A program made the position numbers and the translations under genes. Below, in pieces: positions 25,790 through 36,058 of a DNA stretch of 64,000 nucleotides (the first letter of the stretch is position 1; each line of letters starts with the position of its first letter). The DNA lies in the NCBI GenBank assembly GCA_031419455.1, contig JANOKS010000030.1, positions 1 through 64,000 of the forward strand, read 5' to 3'. The notes under the pieces are model-generated. The model was not told the DNA's origin. It saw only the letters and a program-made list of their open reading frames with translations, and made no database searches. This DNA is from UBA7672 sp031419455 (GTDB taxonomy: Bacteria > Pseudomonadota > Alphaproteobacteria > Caulobacterales > Hyphomonadaceae).

Positions 25790-26730
25790 GACTTTACCCC
25801 GACCGAATGGGCCCCGGCGATCCAGCGGCGCAGCTCCTCGGCCTCCTCGCAGCCGAACGTGCAGATGCGATCGAGCTTCACCAGCTGGGCATTGGCTTTT
25901 GCGAGCTGGCCGGTCTCGACATAGTATTCGCCGAGATACTCGTTCGCGCCGCGATGCTCGGGATCGAGCTTCAGGGCTGCCGAATAATAGCTGATCGCTA
26001 GGTCGTAATTGCTGAGCTTGCGGTTGGCGAAGCCCTGATAGGTCAACACGTCGGGGTGGGGGCCGAGCGCGACGCCCGCCGCGCGCAGCGACCACAGCGC
26101 ATCCTCATAGCGGCCTTCATTGATGAGACCAGATGCCTGAATGTAGGACGCATCGCCGTCGTTGGCGGAGGCGAAGTGCGTCATCGCGCCGGAGAGCTGC
26201 ATCGGGGCGGACGGGTTGGCGATCGCCGCATCGACCTGCGCGATCGCAGCGTTGATGGTCGCGGCTTCGGCGCAGGTTGCGGCGCACTTGGCTTTCAGGC
26301 CTTCAAGCGCCGTTTTCTGTTCGGCTGCCTTGCCAGCGTCGCCCTGCTTTGCTTCGACGGCGCCGAGCCAGCCGCGCGCCATCGCGTGGTTGGCGTCGTA
26401 CTTCACGGCGTTGCGGAGATACTTCCGGGCGTTGCCGAAATCCTGCTGGCCGACCTGCGCCAGGGCCATCATGAAGTTGGCGTTGGGGTCCTTGCCCGCG
26501 ACATCGAGCACGTCGTCGAATGCCTTCTCGGCCTGTTTGTAGTTCTGGGCCTTGAGGAATTCGAGGCCCTGCGAATAGCGCTTCGCCGGATCGACGCGGG
26601 AGCCCGACGCGCTGGGGCCGCTGCCCCCGCCTCCCCCGCCTGATCCGCCCCCGGCGGCGGCGAGCGCGGGCGTCTGGGCAAGCATGGCGACTGTCGCGAC
26701 AGCGATCAGCAGAAGGCGGCTGGACTTCAT
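25786..26730 (-). CDS. Secreted TPR-repeat protein
   Basis: A 314-residue exported protein: signal peptide (MKSSRLLLIAVATVAMLAQTPALAA), a Gly/Ser-rich linker (GGGSGGGGGGSGPSASG), then TPR units (about 45-110 and 200-285; AKRYSQGLEFLKAQNYKQAEKA, ANRKLSNYDLAISYYSAALK). Four Cys in the centre and C-terminus (KCAATC, ICTFGC) may form disulfides in the periplasm. GGGAGG lies 8 bases before the ATG at 26730. It overlaps the cytochrome gene by 4 bases if that starts at CTG, so the two are likely one operon. Confidence 0.82.
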   Translation of the reverse strand: MKSSRLLLIAVATVAMLAQTPALAAAGGGSGGGGGGSGPSASGSRVDPAKRYSQGLEFLKAQNYKQAEKAFDDVLDVAGKDPNANFMMALAQVGQQDFGNARKYLRNAVKYDANHAMARGWLGAVEAKQGDAGKAAEQKTALEGLKAKCAATCAEAATINAAIAQVDAAIANPSAPMQLSGAMTHFASANDGDASYIQASGLINEGRYEDALWSLRAAGVALGPHPDVLTYQGFANRKLSNYDLAISYYSAALKLDPEHRGANEYLGEYYVETGQLAKANAQLVKLDRICTFGCEEAEELRRWIAGAHSVGVKS

Positions 26731-26824
26731 GAGGTGTCCTCCCAATTGGACGGGATCAGCCTACACCCGCCACGACCCGTCAGCACGCGAAAAATCACGC
26801 GCCGGGCGTTGACGCTTGGGGCAG

Positions 26825-27496
26825 CTAGTCCTCGCCCTGCAGCGCAAAGAGGGCCGTGACCAGTTCGATGATGTTCATCGTCTGCATGCCAGTGGCCTCG
26901 TGATCGGGCGCGCCTGCCCTGTCGCGGATGGCGATGGAAAGTTCATCGTCCTCCAGGTTTGCATTGCGAAGAGCTTCCCGCGCCGCCGCCTTGAGGAACG
27001 TCTTGATCGCAGCTGGTTCGCCGCCGGTGATGACCGGGTCTTTCTCGGGGACTTCGCGCAGCGTCACGCCCGGATGTTTCGTGGCCAGCGCGACGAACTT
27101 TTCGCGTTCGAGCGGGGGCAGCATGAACAAGGCCGCGCCTTTTGCGAGGACGAGGGTCACATGGTACCGGCCGTCCTGGACATCCTCGCCGCCATCGGCC
27201 TGCAGCAGGTAAAGGTCGTCGCCCAGTGAAACCGGCGCGAACCGGGTCGGCTCATCGCGCTCGTCATCGACCTTCATGAGATGGGTACGGGTCGCAGTGT
27301 CCCAGCCGATGCGCTCGCAGCCTTCGGCCGACTTCACCGTGTAGGGCGGACTGCTGGCCGTCGCCTCGCAATAATCGCCGGGCGGAAGCACCGGGCGCGC
27401 GGCGCGATCAGCCATAGGCGCGAGGTCGATGTCCGACCGGTAGGCGCAGGCCGTCATTGCCAGGGCCGCAAGTCCCGCCAGCAGCACACGCAGCAT
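26825..27496 (-). CDS. Lipoprotein of unknown function
   Basis: A 223-residue protein with a lipoprotein signal (MLRVLLAGLAALAMTACAYRSD; lipobox TAC-like MTAC). The mature part has no domain I can name: a short conserved-looking start (RPVLPPGDYCEATASSP), then a mixed alpha/beta region. GGAGGAGG precedes ATG 27496; the longer frame to 27655 is not supported. It precedes the TPR gene in the same orientation with a gap of about 95 bp, and diverges from the SOS polymerase. Confidence 0.65.
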   Translation of the reverse strand: MLRVLLAGLAALAMTACAYRSDIDLAPMADRAARPVLPPGDYCEATASSPPYTVKSAEGCERIGWDTATRTHLMKVDDERDEPTRFAPVSLGDDLYLLQADGGEDVQDGRYHVTLVLAKGAALFMLPPLEREKFVALATKHPGVTLREVPEKDPVITGGEPAAIKTFLKAAAREALRNANLEDDELSIAIRDRAGAPDHEATGMQTMNIIELVTALFALQGED

Positions 27497-27532
27497 CGTC
27501 AGCCTCCTCCGATGCACGACACTGGCCCGTTG

Positions 27533-27556
27533 GGTGGGCAGAAGAAAGGCATCGCC
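27533..27556 (+). repeat. 24-bp direct repeat, left copy, flanking the Y-family polymerase gene
   Basis: Positions 27533-27556 are identical over 24 bp to 28954-28977 (core gggcagaagaaaggcatc). The two copies bracket the dinB-like gene at a distance of about 1.4 kb. Confidence 0.9.
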
Positions 27557-27608
27557 GTTCGGGCCCGGAAGGCCGATCCCGGACGCATCCCTCTTAACAT
27601 GACCGATT

Positions 27609-27623
27609 GTTCTTGTTATGTTC
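27609..27623 (+). promoter_or_regulatory. LexA (SOS) box, alphaproteobacterial type
   Basis: GTTC-TTGTTAT-GTTC is an exact match to the alphaproteobacterial LexA operator GTTC-N7-GTTC. It ends 4 bases before the polymerase ATG, so LexA binding would cover the promoter or transcription start. This suggests DNA-damage induction of the gene. Confidence 0.9.
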
Positions 27624-27627
27624 CAAG

Positions 27628-28944
27628 ATGGATAACAGGACGCGCCCGGGCCCACCTCCGTCTGATCCGTTCGAGGACGGGAGCGGCCTGCGGTGGTTGT
27701 TCATCGACCTGAACAGCTATTTCGCCAGCGTCGAGCAGCAGATGGACCCCGACTTGCGCGGGCGGCCCGTCGTCGTCCGTCCGGCCCCGTCGGAGCATAC
27801 CTGCGCCATCGCCGCGAGCTATGAAGCCAAGGCGTTCGGCGTCAGCACCGGGATGCGGATTTCGGACGCGCGGCGGGCCTGCAAAGGTCTCGCGGTCGTC
27901 GAGGCGCGGCCAGATGTCTATGTCACCGTGCACAAGCGGATCATGGCCGAGATCGACCGCCATCTTCCGATCTGGAAAGTGTGCTCCATCGACGAGGCGG
28001 CTTGCCAGCTGATCGGGCCACAGCGGCTCGAAGGCGAGGCCGTGGCGCTGGCGCGGCGGGTGAAGGCGGGCATCCGGGACAATGTCGGCGAATGCCTGCG
28101 GTCATCGGTCGGGCTGGCGCCCAGCCGGCTGCTGGCCAAGACGGCTTGCGGGATGAAGAAGCCGGACGGGCTGACGGTGCTCAGGATCGGAGAACTGCCC
28201 GGTCGGTTGCTTGATCTGCCGCTGCGGAAATTTCCCGGTATCGGCAGCCGGATGGAAGCGCGGCTGACCGCGGCGGGCATTCATACGACGCAGCAGTTCT
28301 GGAATCTGACCGCCCGTTCGGCTCGGCATCTGTGGGGCAGTATCGAGGGCGAGCGATTGTGGCGCGGCCTGCACGGAGAGGACAGCGTGGAGCCCGCCGA
28401 TGCCCCACGCGCCTCGATCAGCCACGGCCATGTGCTGGCGGGCGCGCTGCGCTCGCCGGAGCGGGCGCGGGTCGTGGCGCGGCGGCTGGTGGTGAAATGC
28501 GGCGCGCGGCTGCGCCGGATGGAGATGACCGGCGGCGCCCTGTCATTGTTCGTCGACCTGGAGGAGGACGCTCGCCGTCGTCATTTCAAGGCGGCGCTGG
28601 AGCGGCGGTTCACGCCCACGCATGACACGTTCGCCTTGCTGGCGCCGCTGGATGCGATGTGGCGCGAGCTGGCGGGCGAACTGGGCCAGCGGCGCATCCG
28701 TTATGTCGGGGTGGCCGTCACGCGGCTTGGTCCGGCCGGGGCCGCGGCGCCCGACCTGTTCGGGTGGAGCGCCGAAGGCGAGCAGAATCCCCGGTCGTTG
28801 AAGCTGTCGCGAGCCCTGGATGTTCTCAACACCCGTTTTGGCAAGGACACGGTCAGCATCGGCCCCAATCCGGGCCTGCCCGATTTCGTGGGGGCCAAGA
28901 TCGCCTTCAACCGCATCCCCGAAGACGCGGAGTTCCTGGAATGA
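27628..28944 (+). CDS. SOS-induced Y-family DNA polymerase
   Basis: A 438-residue translesion DNA polymerase of the DinB/UmuC superfamily. The catalytic carboxylates are kept: Asp27 in WLFIDLNSYFASVEQQ and Asp122-Glu123 in CSIDEA. This separates it from ImuB, which lacks them. Helix-hairpin-helix (FPGIGSRMEARLTAAGI) and little-finger segments follow. The C-terminus lacks an obvious clamp-binding motif by eye. It belongs to a divergent group, not canonical DinB. ATG 27628 is chosen; the TTG at 27607 lies before the LexA box. The start is so close to the box that the transcript may be leaderless or nearly so. Confidence 0.9.
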   Translation: MDNRTRPGPPPSDPFEDGSGLRWLFIDLNSYFASVEQQMDPDLRGRPVVVRPAPSEHTCAIAASYEAKAFGVSTGMRISDARRACKGLAVVEARPDVYVTVHKRIMAEIDRHLPIWKVCSIDEAACQLIGPQRLEGEAVALARRVKAGIRDNVGECLRSSVGLAPSRLLAKTACGMKKPDGLTVLRIGELPGRLLDLPLRKFPGIGSRMEARLTAAGIHTTQQFWNLTARSARHLWGSIEGERLWRGLHGEDSVEPADAPRASISHGHVLAGALRSPERARVVARRLVVKCGARLRRMEMTGGALSLFVDLEEDARRRHFKAALERRFTPTHDTFALLAPLDAMWRELAGELGQRRIRYVGVAVTRLGPAGAAAPDLFGWSAEGEQNPRSLKLSRALDVLNTRFGKDTVSIGPNPGLPDFVGAKIAFNRIPEDAEFLE

Positions 28945-28953
28945 CGTCCGTCC

Positions 28954-28977
28954 GGTGGGCAGAAGAAAGGCATCGCC
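28954..28977 (+). repeat. 24-bp direct repeat, right copy, flanking the Y-family polymerase gene
   Basis: Identical to 27533-27556 over 24 bp; it begins 10 bases after the polymerase stop codon. See the finding on this pair. Confidence 0.9.
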
Positions 28978-29055
28978 TGTTCAGGCGCCATAGAAGGCCG
29001 CGACAGGGACTTGCGCGTTCCGCCGCCTGTGCTGGACTGGACGGAGGAGGCGATC

Positions 29056-29496
29056 ATGGCAGTCAATTTCGTCCTGTCCGCTGCACGCGCCCATGCCCGC
29101 GCCACCCGTCGCGACACGCGCACCGAGGTCAAGCGGGCGGCTGCGGGCTGGCGCGCCACGCACAGGGAACAGCGCGAGAACGAACTCAGGGACGTGGGCG
29201 TCGTGATCCCGCTTTCGGAATGGCTGGGGCACAATAACGGTCCCGACATGATCGAGAGCACGCTGTTCAAGCAGTGGCTCTGGACGTGGGCGCGGGAGGC
29301 TGCCTTCGCGCCACCGGACCCTAAAACCGGCATCCGGTGGGCTCGAAAAGCCGAGGAATTGGGCCTCACCTACGCCGAATATCGGCTGGAACTGCTTGAA
29401 CGCGGGCGGCATCCGACGGATGAAGGCGCTCGGCGCATTCGTGAGGCACGGCCCCAAGGGGCCTGCGGCATGGGGCGCGTCACAGATATCTCTTGA
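29056..29496 (+). CDS. Conserved hypothetical protein downstream of the SOS polymerase
   Basis: A 146-residue basic, helical protein with no domain I recognise. Visible parts: an Arg/Ala-rich N-terminus (AARAHARATRRDTRTEVKRAA), a middle with LSEWLGHNNGPDMIESTLFK and a charged C-terminus. GGAGG lies 8 bases before the ATG. It follows the polymerase in the same orientation after 111 bp, so it may share SOS control, though no second LexA box is seen. Confidence 0.6.
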   Translation: MAVNFVLSAARAHARATRRDTRTEVKRAAAGWRATHREQRENELRDVGVVIPLSEWLGHNNGPDMIESTLFKQWLWTWAREAAFAPPDPKTGIRWARKAEELGLTYAEYRLELLERGRHPTDEGARRIREARPQGACGMGRVTDIS

Positions 29497-29522
29497 GCCT
29501 GACCACCCAGTTCCCATATGAG
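29492..29522 (+). promoter_or_regulatory. RpoH (heat-shock sigma) promoter for dnaK
   Basis: CTTG (29492-29495), a 17-base spacer and CCCATATGAG (29513-29522) fit the alphaproteobacterial RpoH consensus CTTG-N17-CYTATNTNNG at all but one position. It starts 135 bases before the dnaK ATG. The site overlaps the last codon of the upstream gene. Confidence 0.75.
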
Positions 29523-29656
29523 CCCCAGCCCGCAGGGGACGTCTCCGTTCCTTGCGCGCGATCAGATTGTAGACCTAAGGGGTCGTCCAAGCCGGGTGCT
29601 GCTCGTCAGGCCCAGACCATGGATGGGGCGGCCGCCGCAGAAAGGACGTTTGTAGA

Positions 29657-31576
<1,920 letters not shown>

Positions 31577-31628
31577 TCTCTGGCGCGTCGTATTGAGTCA
31601 GACAGTGTCAGGTCAGCTGAACAAATGA

Positions 31629-31677
31629 ATGGGCCATGGCCGGATGGGGACTTTAATCCATCCTGGGCATGGCCCAT
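31629..31677 (+). terminator. Long hairpin between dnaK and dnaJ
   Basis: An outer stem ATGGGCCATG / CATGGCCCAT (31629-31638, 31668-31677) encloses an inner GGATGG / CCATCC stem (31642-31647, 31658-31663). It is followed by CTAGTTTC, a weak T-tract. It may attenuate transcription to give more DnaK than DnaJ, or stabilise the dnaK mRNA 3' end. The remainder of the 208-bp gap holds nothing else visible. Confidence 0.6.
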
Positions 31678-31784
31678 CTAGTTTCAGCGGTTGCTAAGGT
31701 TCGGCTGCAATACAGAGTTAATTGCATGCCCGCGGGGATGAGCATCTTGGTTATGGTCCGCCAAATTTTGTTTCGGGCGTCACG

Positions 31785-32930
31785 ATGAGCGAGCGCTCCT
31801 ATTACGATGTTCTCGGCGTCGCGAAGGACGCTGACGAGAAGGTGCTCAAGTCGGCCTTCCGCAAGAAGGCGATGGAGTACCATCCCGATCGCAACAAGGG
31901 TTGCTCGGATTCAGAAGCCAAGTTCAAGGAAATGTCCGAGGCTTACGAAGTCCTGAGCGACAGCCAGAAGCGCGCGGTCTATGACCGCTTCGGCAAGCAG
32001 GGCCTCAACGGCAATGGCGCGAATGGCGGCGGCAACGCCCGGCCGGAAGATGTTTTCCGCGACGTGTTCGGGGATGTGTTCTCGGAATTCTTCGGCGGCC
32101 AGCAGCGCCAGCAAGGTCGCGGCGGGCCGGCGCGCGGCGCTGATCTGCGCTACGATTACGAGGTCAGCCTCGAAGACGCTTTCCACGGCAAGCAGGCCGA
32201 GATCACCGTACCCGCAACCGAAGCGTGCGCGCCATGCAACGCCACGGGCGCAGAGCCGGGTACGCAGCCCGAGACATGCACCACCTGCCAGGGCCATGGC
32301 CGCGTGCGGATGAGCCAGGGCTTCTTCACGATGGAGCGGACCTGCGGCCGCTGCCAGGGATCAGGCTCGGTCATCAAGACGCCGTGCCGCCAGTGCGGCG
32401 GGCGCGGCGCCATCCGCAAGGACCGCACACTGTCGGTCAACATTCCGGCCGGGATCGAGGACGGCCAGCGCATCCGACTGTCGGGCGAAGGCGAGCCGGG
32501 CATGAAGAATGGCCCCAAGGGCGACCTCTACATCTTCGTCTCGGTGCGCGAGCACGAGCTGTTCGAGCGCGACGGCCAGACGCTGTTCGCGCGCACGCCC
32601 GTGCCGATGGTGACGGCGGCGATGGGCGGCGAGATCGAGATGCCGACGCTGGATGGCGCGCGCATGAAGGTGTCGATCCCCGAAGGCGCGCAGACCGGCA
32701 AGCGCATGCGCCTCAAGGGCAAAGGCATGCCGAACCTGCGCGGCGGCGCCAGTGGCGACATGGTGGTCGAGCTCTTCGTCGAGACGCCGACGCACTTGTC
32801 CGCCAAGCAGAAGGACCTGCTCAAGCAGTTCGCCGAGGAATGCTGCCCGAGCGGGAAGTGCCATCCCGAGAGCCAGGGCTTCTTCAAGAAGGTGAAAAAG
32901 TTTTTTGATCAGGAAGACTCGCGGGCATAG
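31785..32930 (+). CDS. dnaJ: Chaperone protein DnaJ (Hsp40)
   Basis: A 381-residue DnaK co-chaperone. J domain (residues 1-70) with the HPD motif in EYHPDRNKG; Gly-rich region (about 75-120); four zinc-binding motifs, CAPCNATG, CTTCQGHG, CGRCQGSG and CRQCGGRG (about 145-210); C-terminal substrate-binding domains. The first zinc motif is non-standard (NATG rather than GxG with Gly at position 4). The ribosome-binding site is weak. It follows dnaK in the same orientation, as in most alphaproteobacteria. Confidence 0.98.
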   Translation: MSERSYYDVLGVAKDADEKVLKSAFRKKAMEYHPDRNKGCSDSEAKFKEMSEAYEVLSDSQKRAVYDRFGKQGLNGNGANGGGNARPEDVFRDVFGDVFSEFFGGQQRQQGRGGPARGADLRYDYEVSLEDAFHGKQAEITVPATEACAPCNATGAEPGTQPETCTTCQGHGRVRMSQGFFTMERTCGRCQGSGSVIKTPCRQCGGRGAIRKDRTLSVNIPAGIEDGQRIRLSGEGEPGMKNGPKGDLYIFVSVREHELFERDGQTLFARTPVPMVTAAMGGEIEMPTLDGARMKVSIPEGAQTGKRMRLKGKGMPNLRGGASGDMVVELFVETPTHLSAKQKDLLKQFAEECCPSGKCHPESQGFFKKVKKFFDQEDSRA

Positions 32931-32933
32931 CGC

Positions 32934-33443
32934 CTAGTTCGGCGCCATGCCGTCAGGCCAGTTGATCAGGTCGCACTGGATATCGACCGGCTGCTTTTGC
33001 GCCATCGACACTGGACCCTCATAGATGCCGCAGTCGAGCAGGTTGTCCTCGTGCGTCTTGCGCGCCGAGTAGACGTTGACCAGCACCTGTGGCGCGCCTT
33101 CGACATTCGGCAGCTGCACGGGGTCGAAGTTCGCGGCGGGCACGGTGATGGTTGCGCTCTCTGCGGCGACCTCGACGAAATCCTCGCCGAGCGGGATCTG
33201 GCCCATCTCGTCAGCTGTGGGCTTCGCCGCCGCATTGGGAGGGCCCCAGTACATGCCGGCGACGATGATGCGCTCTTTGGTAGACACCAGCTTCTCCGCC
33301 GCGCGCGGCGTCAGGGTCAGCCGGACGTCGAAAGCGTAGGGGCTGGCGGGGGCGTTTGCCTCGGTGGCGAGGCCGCCGGCGGCAGGGGTCGGTCCGCAGG
33401 CCAGCAGGGGTACGAAAAGGACAAGCATCGCGAGCTGTTTCAT
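32934..33443 (-). CDS. Putative lipoprotein of unknown function
   Basis: A 169-residue protein with a lipoprotein signal (MKQLAMLVLFVPLLACGPTPAAG; lipobox LLAC). The mature part is beta-rich (YAFDVRLTLTPRAAEKLV, ...IIVAGMYWGPP...) and has two further Cys (LLDCG, IQCDL). No named domain is recognised. The start at 33443 gives the clean signal peptide; there is no good Shine-Dalgarno. It is convergent with dnaJ (gap 3 bp) and divergent from dapB. Confidence 0.68.
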   Translation of the reverse strand: MKQLAMLVLFVPLLACGPTPAAGGLATEANAPASPYAFDVRLTLTPRAAEKLVSTKERIIVAGMYWGPPNAAAKPTADEMGQIPLGEDFVEVAAESATITVPAANFDPVQLPNVEGAPQVLVNVYSARKTHEDNLLDCGIYEGPVSMAQKQPVDIQCDLINWPDGMAPN

Positions 33444-33527
33444 GCAGGTTGAAGTGGAGCGATTGGACCGTGAGGTCAAATCGCTCCGCCCTCGCCTCCT
33501 CCGGATTTCCCGCTATAAGGCGGGGCC

Positions 33528-34292
33528 ATGAGCATCAGGATCGCGATTGCAGGCATTGCCGGCCGGATGGGCCAGGCGCTGGTCAGGTCGGCCGGCGCTG
33601 ATTTTATCATTGCCGGCGGCAGCGAGCGGGTGGGGTCCGACGCGCCGGGCGGATGGACCGTCAGCGACGGCGCCGCGAAGGCTGCCCAGTCCGCTGAGGT
33701 GTGGATCGACTTCACGACGCCGACAGCTTCGCTGGAAGCGCTGGAACAACTCAAGCTGACGAAGGTGAAAGCCGCGATCATCGGCACGACAGGCCTTTCG
33801 CCTCAGCAAGAGCAGCAAGTGCAAGAACACGCAAAGCGCATCGCCATCGTGCGCGACCGGAATTTCTCGCTGGGCGTCAACCTGATGATCGGGCTGGTCG
33901 AACAGGCCGCGGCCAGGCTGAAGGCCGACTGGGACATCGAGATCACCGAGGCCCATCATCGCCGGAAAGTGGACGCGCCCTCAGGGACAGCCCTGATGAT
34001 CGGCGAGGCGGCGGCGCGTGGCCGCGGCGCGCCATTGGCCGACCTTCGCGTTCCGCCGCACGACGGGCAGACCGGGCCGCGGAAAGAAGGGTCGGTCGGG
34101 TTCAGCGTCGTGCGGGGCGGCGGGATCATTGGCGACCACGAGGCGGCGTTCATCTCGGACGAGGAGATCCTCTCTATCAGCCATCGCGCCCTCGACCGGG
34201 CGATCTTCGCCAAGGGCGCGCTGGCGGCGGCGAAGTGGGCCGTCGCGCAGAAGCCGGGTCTCTATGCGATGCGGGACGTTCTGGCGCTCTGA
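33528..34292 (+). CDS. dapB: 4-hydroxy-tetrahydrodipicolinate reductase
   Basis: A 254-residue NAD(P)H-dependent reductase of the diaminopimelate/lysine pathway. N-terminal Rossmann motif GIAGRMGQ (about 8-15) and the substrate motif EAHHRRKVDAPSGTA (about 145-160) with His-His and Lys are intact. GFSVVRGGGIIGDHEAAF and the C-terminal AAKWAVAQKPGLYAMRDVL are typical. It is cytoplasmic and likely essential. It diverges from the putative lipoprotein gene. Confidence 0.97.
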   Translation: MSIRIAIAGIAGRMGQALVRSAGADFIIAGGSERVGSDAPGGWTVSDGAAKAAQSAEVWIDFTTPTASLEALEQLKLTKVKAAIIGTTGLSPQQEQQVQEHAKRIAIVRDRNFSLGVNLMIGLVEQAAARLKADWDIEITEAHHRRKVDAPSGTALMIGEAAARGRGAPLADLRVPPHDGQTGPRKEGSVGFSVVRGGGIIGDHEAAFISDEEILSISHRALDRAIFAKGALAAAKWAVAQKPGLYAMRDVLAL

Positions 34293-34313
34293 TTTGGCTC
34301 GCGCTCTGATTTG
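34284..34313 (+). repeat. Short tandem duplication over the dapB stop codon
   Basis: The 13-mer GCGCTCTGATTTG occurs at 34284-34296 and again at 34301-34313 (17-bp period). The first copy contains the dapB stop codon. It looks like a small local duplication. Confidence 0.8.
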
Positions 34314-34439
34314 CGCATGTGTTTCAGAATGTTTCCGGGCTTTCACTTTGCGTGTGGCCCCTCCCCCGCATAGACCGGATCAGCGCAGTCGGGACGAGCT
34401 GCGGTGGTGGAAGCGCTTGGGATGGGAGTAGGCGCGCGC

Positions 34440-36053
34440 ATGACGCAGGCGCCGAACATTTTTCTGTCAGCACGGACGCAGCTCAACCGGCTGGCCCTTG
34501 GCCAGGTGAGCGCGGTCGATCTGCTGGAGGAGCACGTCGCCCGCTATGAGGTGGCGAACCCGGCGGTGAACGCCGTGGTGCGCACCGATCTCGATGCGGC
34601 GCGGGGGGGCGCGCGCGAACTCGACAGGCTGCTGAAAGCGGGCGTGTCTGCGGGGCCGCTGCATGGCCTGCCGATGACGATCAAGGACACGTTCGATGTC
34701 GATGGCATGCCGGCGACATCAGGCGCGCCCGAATACGCCAGGCGCCCCGCCCGGACGAATGACGCCGCCGCCGTGGCCCGGCTGCGGGCGGCGGGCGCGG
34801 TGATCTGGGGCAAGACCAATACGCCCTACCTTGCCGGCGACAGCCAGACGTCGAACCCCTTGCACGGTCGCACGTCGAATCCGTGGGACCTGAGCCGCAC
34901 GCCGGGCGGAAGTTCGGGTGGCGCGGCGGCGGCCCTTGCGACGGGGATGACGCCGCTGGAGCTCGGCTCCGACATTGGCGGGAGCCTGCGCTTTCCGGCG
35001 CACTTCTGCGGCGTCGCCGCGCTGAAGCCGACATTCGGACGCGCCCCGATCATCGGTCATGTGCCGCCGGCGCCGGGATCGCTGGCGGTTCGCGATCTCA
35101 ATGTGGCGGGGCCGATGGCGCGCGATGTGGCCGACCTGCGGTTGATGTTCAACGTGCTGACGGGGGCGCCGGATGCGGCCAATCCGCGGCGCTCGTCACT
35201 GCGAGCTTTGCGGATCGGCGTGTGGGCGGAGGACAAGGCGTTTCCGGTTTCTGTCGAATGCCGCTCCGCAGTCGAGGCCGCGGCGGAGGCCGCGCGGGAT
35301 AGCGGCGCCCAGGTTCTGGTCGCCAAGCCCGACGTGGACGGCGTCTCGCTCATCGACCTCTACCTGCAACTCCTCCTCCCCCTGCTCGCCACCGACATGC
35401 CGGGGCCGCTGGTGAAGGCATTGGAGGCCGGCCGGCCGATCGCGAAGATGATGGCGCGTGGCGAACCGTTCGGGCGGGGCAAGTGGGCCGCCTATTCAGC
35501 CGCCACGCACCATGACTGGCTGAGGGCCGACGAGAACCGGCGCCGGCTGAAGCGGACGATGTCAGACTTCTTCTCGCGCTGGCATGCGATCATCACGCCC
35601 GTGGCGCCGATCGAGGCGTTCCCGCATGTCGAAACGGGGGACGCCGTGACGCGCGTGCTGAACGTCGATGGCAAGCCGATCCCGTATCACATGCTGCATG
35701 GCTGGATCGCGCTGGCGACGGTGTGCCACCTGCCCGCCGTGGTGATTCCCGTGCCGCGCCGGCCGGGGCAATTGCCATGTGGGGTGCAGATCATCGGGCC
35801 GGAAGGGGGCGATGAGGATGTGCTCGCAATCGCCGAGGCGATCGAGGCGCAGATGGGCGGATTCCAGCGACCGCCGGAAGATGCGCTGAAGCCGCTGCCC
35901 ACGATGGTGAAGGCGAAGCCCAAGCCGGCGCCCAAGCCGGCGAAGCAGGCGAAGGCCAAGCCGGAGAAGCCAGCCAAACCCGTGAAGGTGGAGAAGCCCA
36001 AGGCTGCTGCGAAGGTGAAGCCGCCGAAACCCGTCAAGCCTGCGAAGAAGTAG
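34440..36053 (+). CDS. Amidase-signature-family amidase with Lys/Pro/Ala-rich tail
   Basis: A protein of about 537 residues. The amidase-signature fold has the catalytic Lys in PMTIKDTFDVDGM, the cis-Ser region GGSSGG and the nucleophile Ser in DIGGSLR (Ser-cisSer-Lys triad complete). It hydrolyses an amide; substrate unknown. The last ~55 residues are a low-complexity basic tail of KPKPAPKPAKQAK-type repeats, not part of the family fold and like a nucleic-acid-binding or histone-like tail. ATG 34440 is chosen; ATGs at 34404 and 34422 are alternatives since the Shine-Dalgarno is unclear. Confidence 0.85.
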   Translation: MTQAPNIFLSARTQLNRLALGQVSAVDLLEEHVARYEVANPAVNAVVRTDLDAARGGARELDRLLKAGVSAGPLHGLPMTIKDTFDVDGMPATSGAPEYARRPARTNDAAAVARLRAAGAVIWGKTNTPYLAGDSQTSNPLHGRTSNPWDLSRTPGGSSGGAAAALATGMTPLELGSDIGGSLRFPAHFCGVAALKPTFGRAPIIGHVPPAPGSLAVRDLNVAGPMARDVADLRLMFNVLTGAPDAANPRRSSLRALRIGVWAEDKAFPVSVECRSAVEAAAEAARDSGAQVLVAKPDVDGVSLIDLYLQLLLPLLATDMPGPLVKALEAGRPIAKMMARGEPFGRGKWAAYSAATHHDWLRADENRRRLKRTMSDFFSRWHAIITPVAPIEAFPHVETGDAVTRVLNVDGKPIPYHMLHGWIALATVCHLPAVVIPVPRRPGQLPCGVQIIGPEGGDEDVLAIAEAIEAQMGGFQRPPEDALKPLPTMVKAKPKPAPKPAKQAKAKPEKPAKPVKVEKPKAAAKVKPPKPVKPAKK

Positions 36054-36058
36054 CGGGC

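Noticed and set aside
25790..26095. N-terminal extension of the cytochrome frame
   Set aside because: These residues overlap the TPR gene and are a shadow translation; the lipoprotein signal starts at 25789 or 25765.
27628..28944. Reading the SOS polymerase as ImuB
   Set aside because: The catalytic Asp and Asp-Glu residues are present, while ImuB lacks them, and imuA/dnaE2 are not adjacent.
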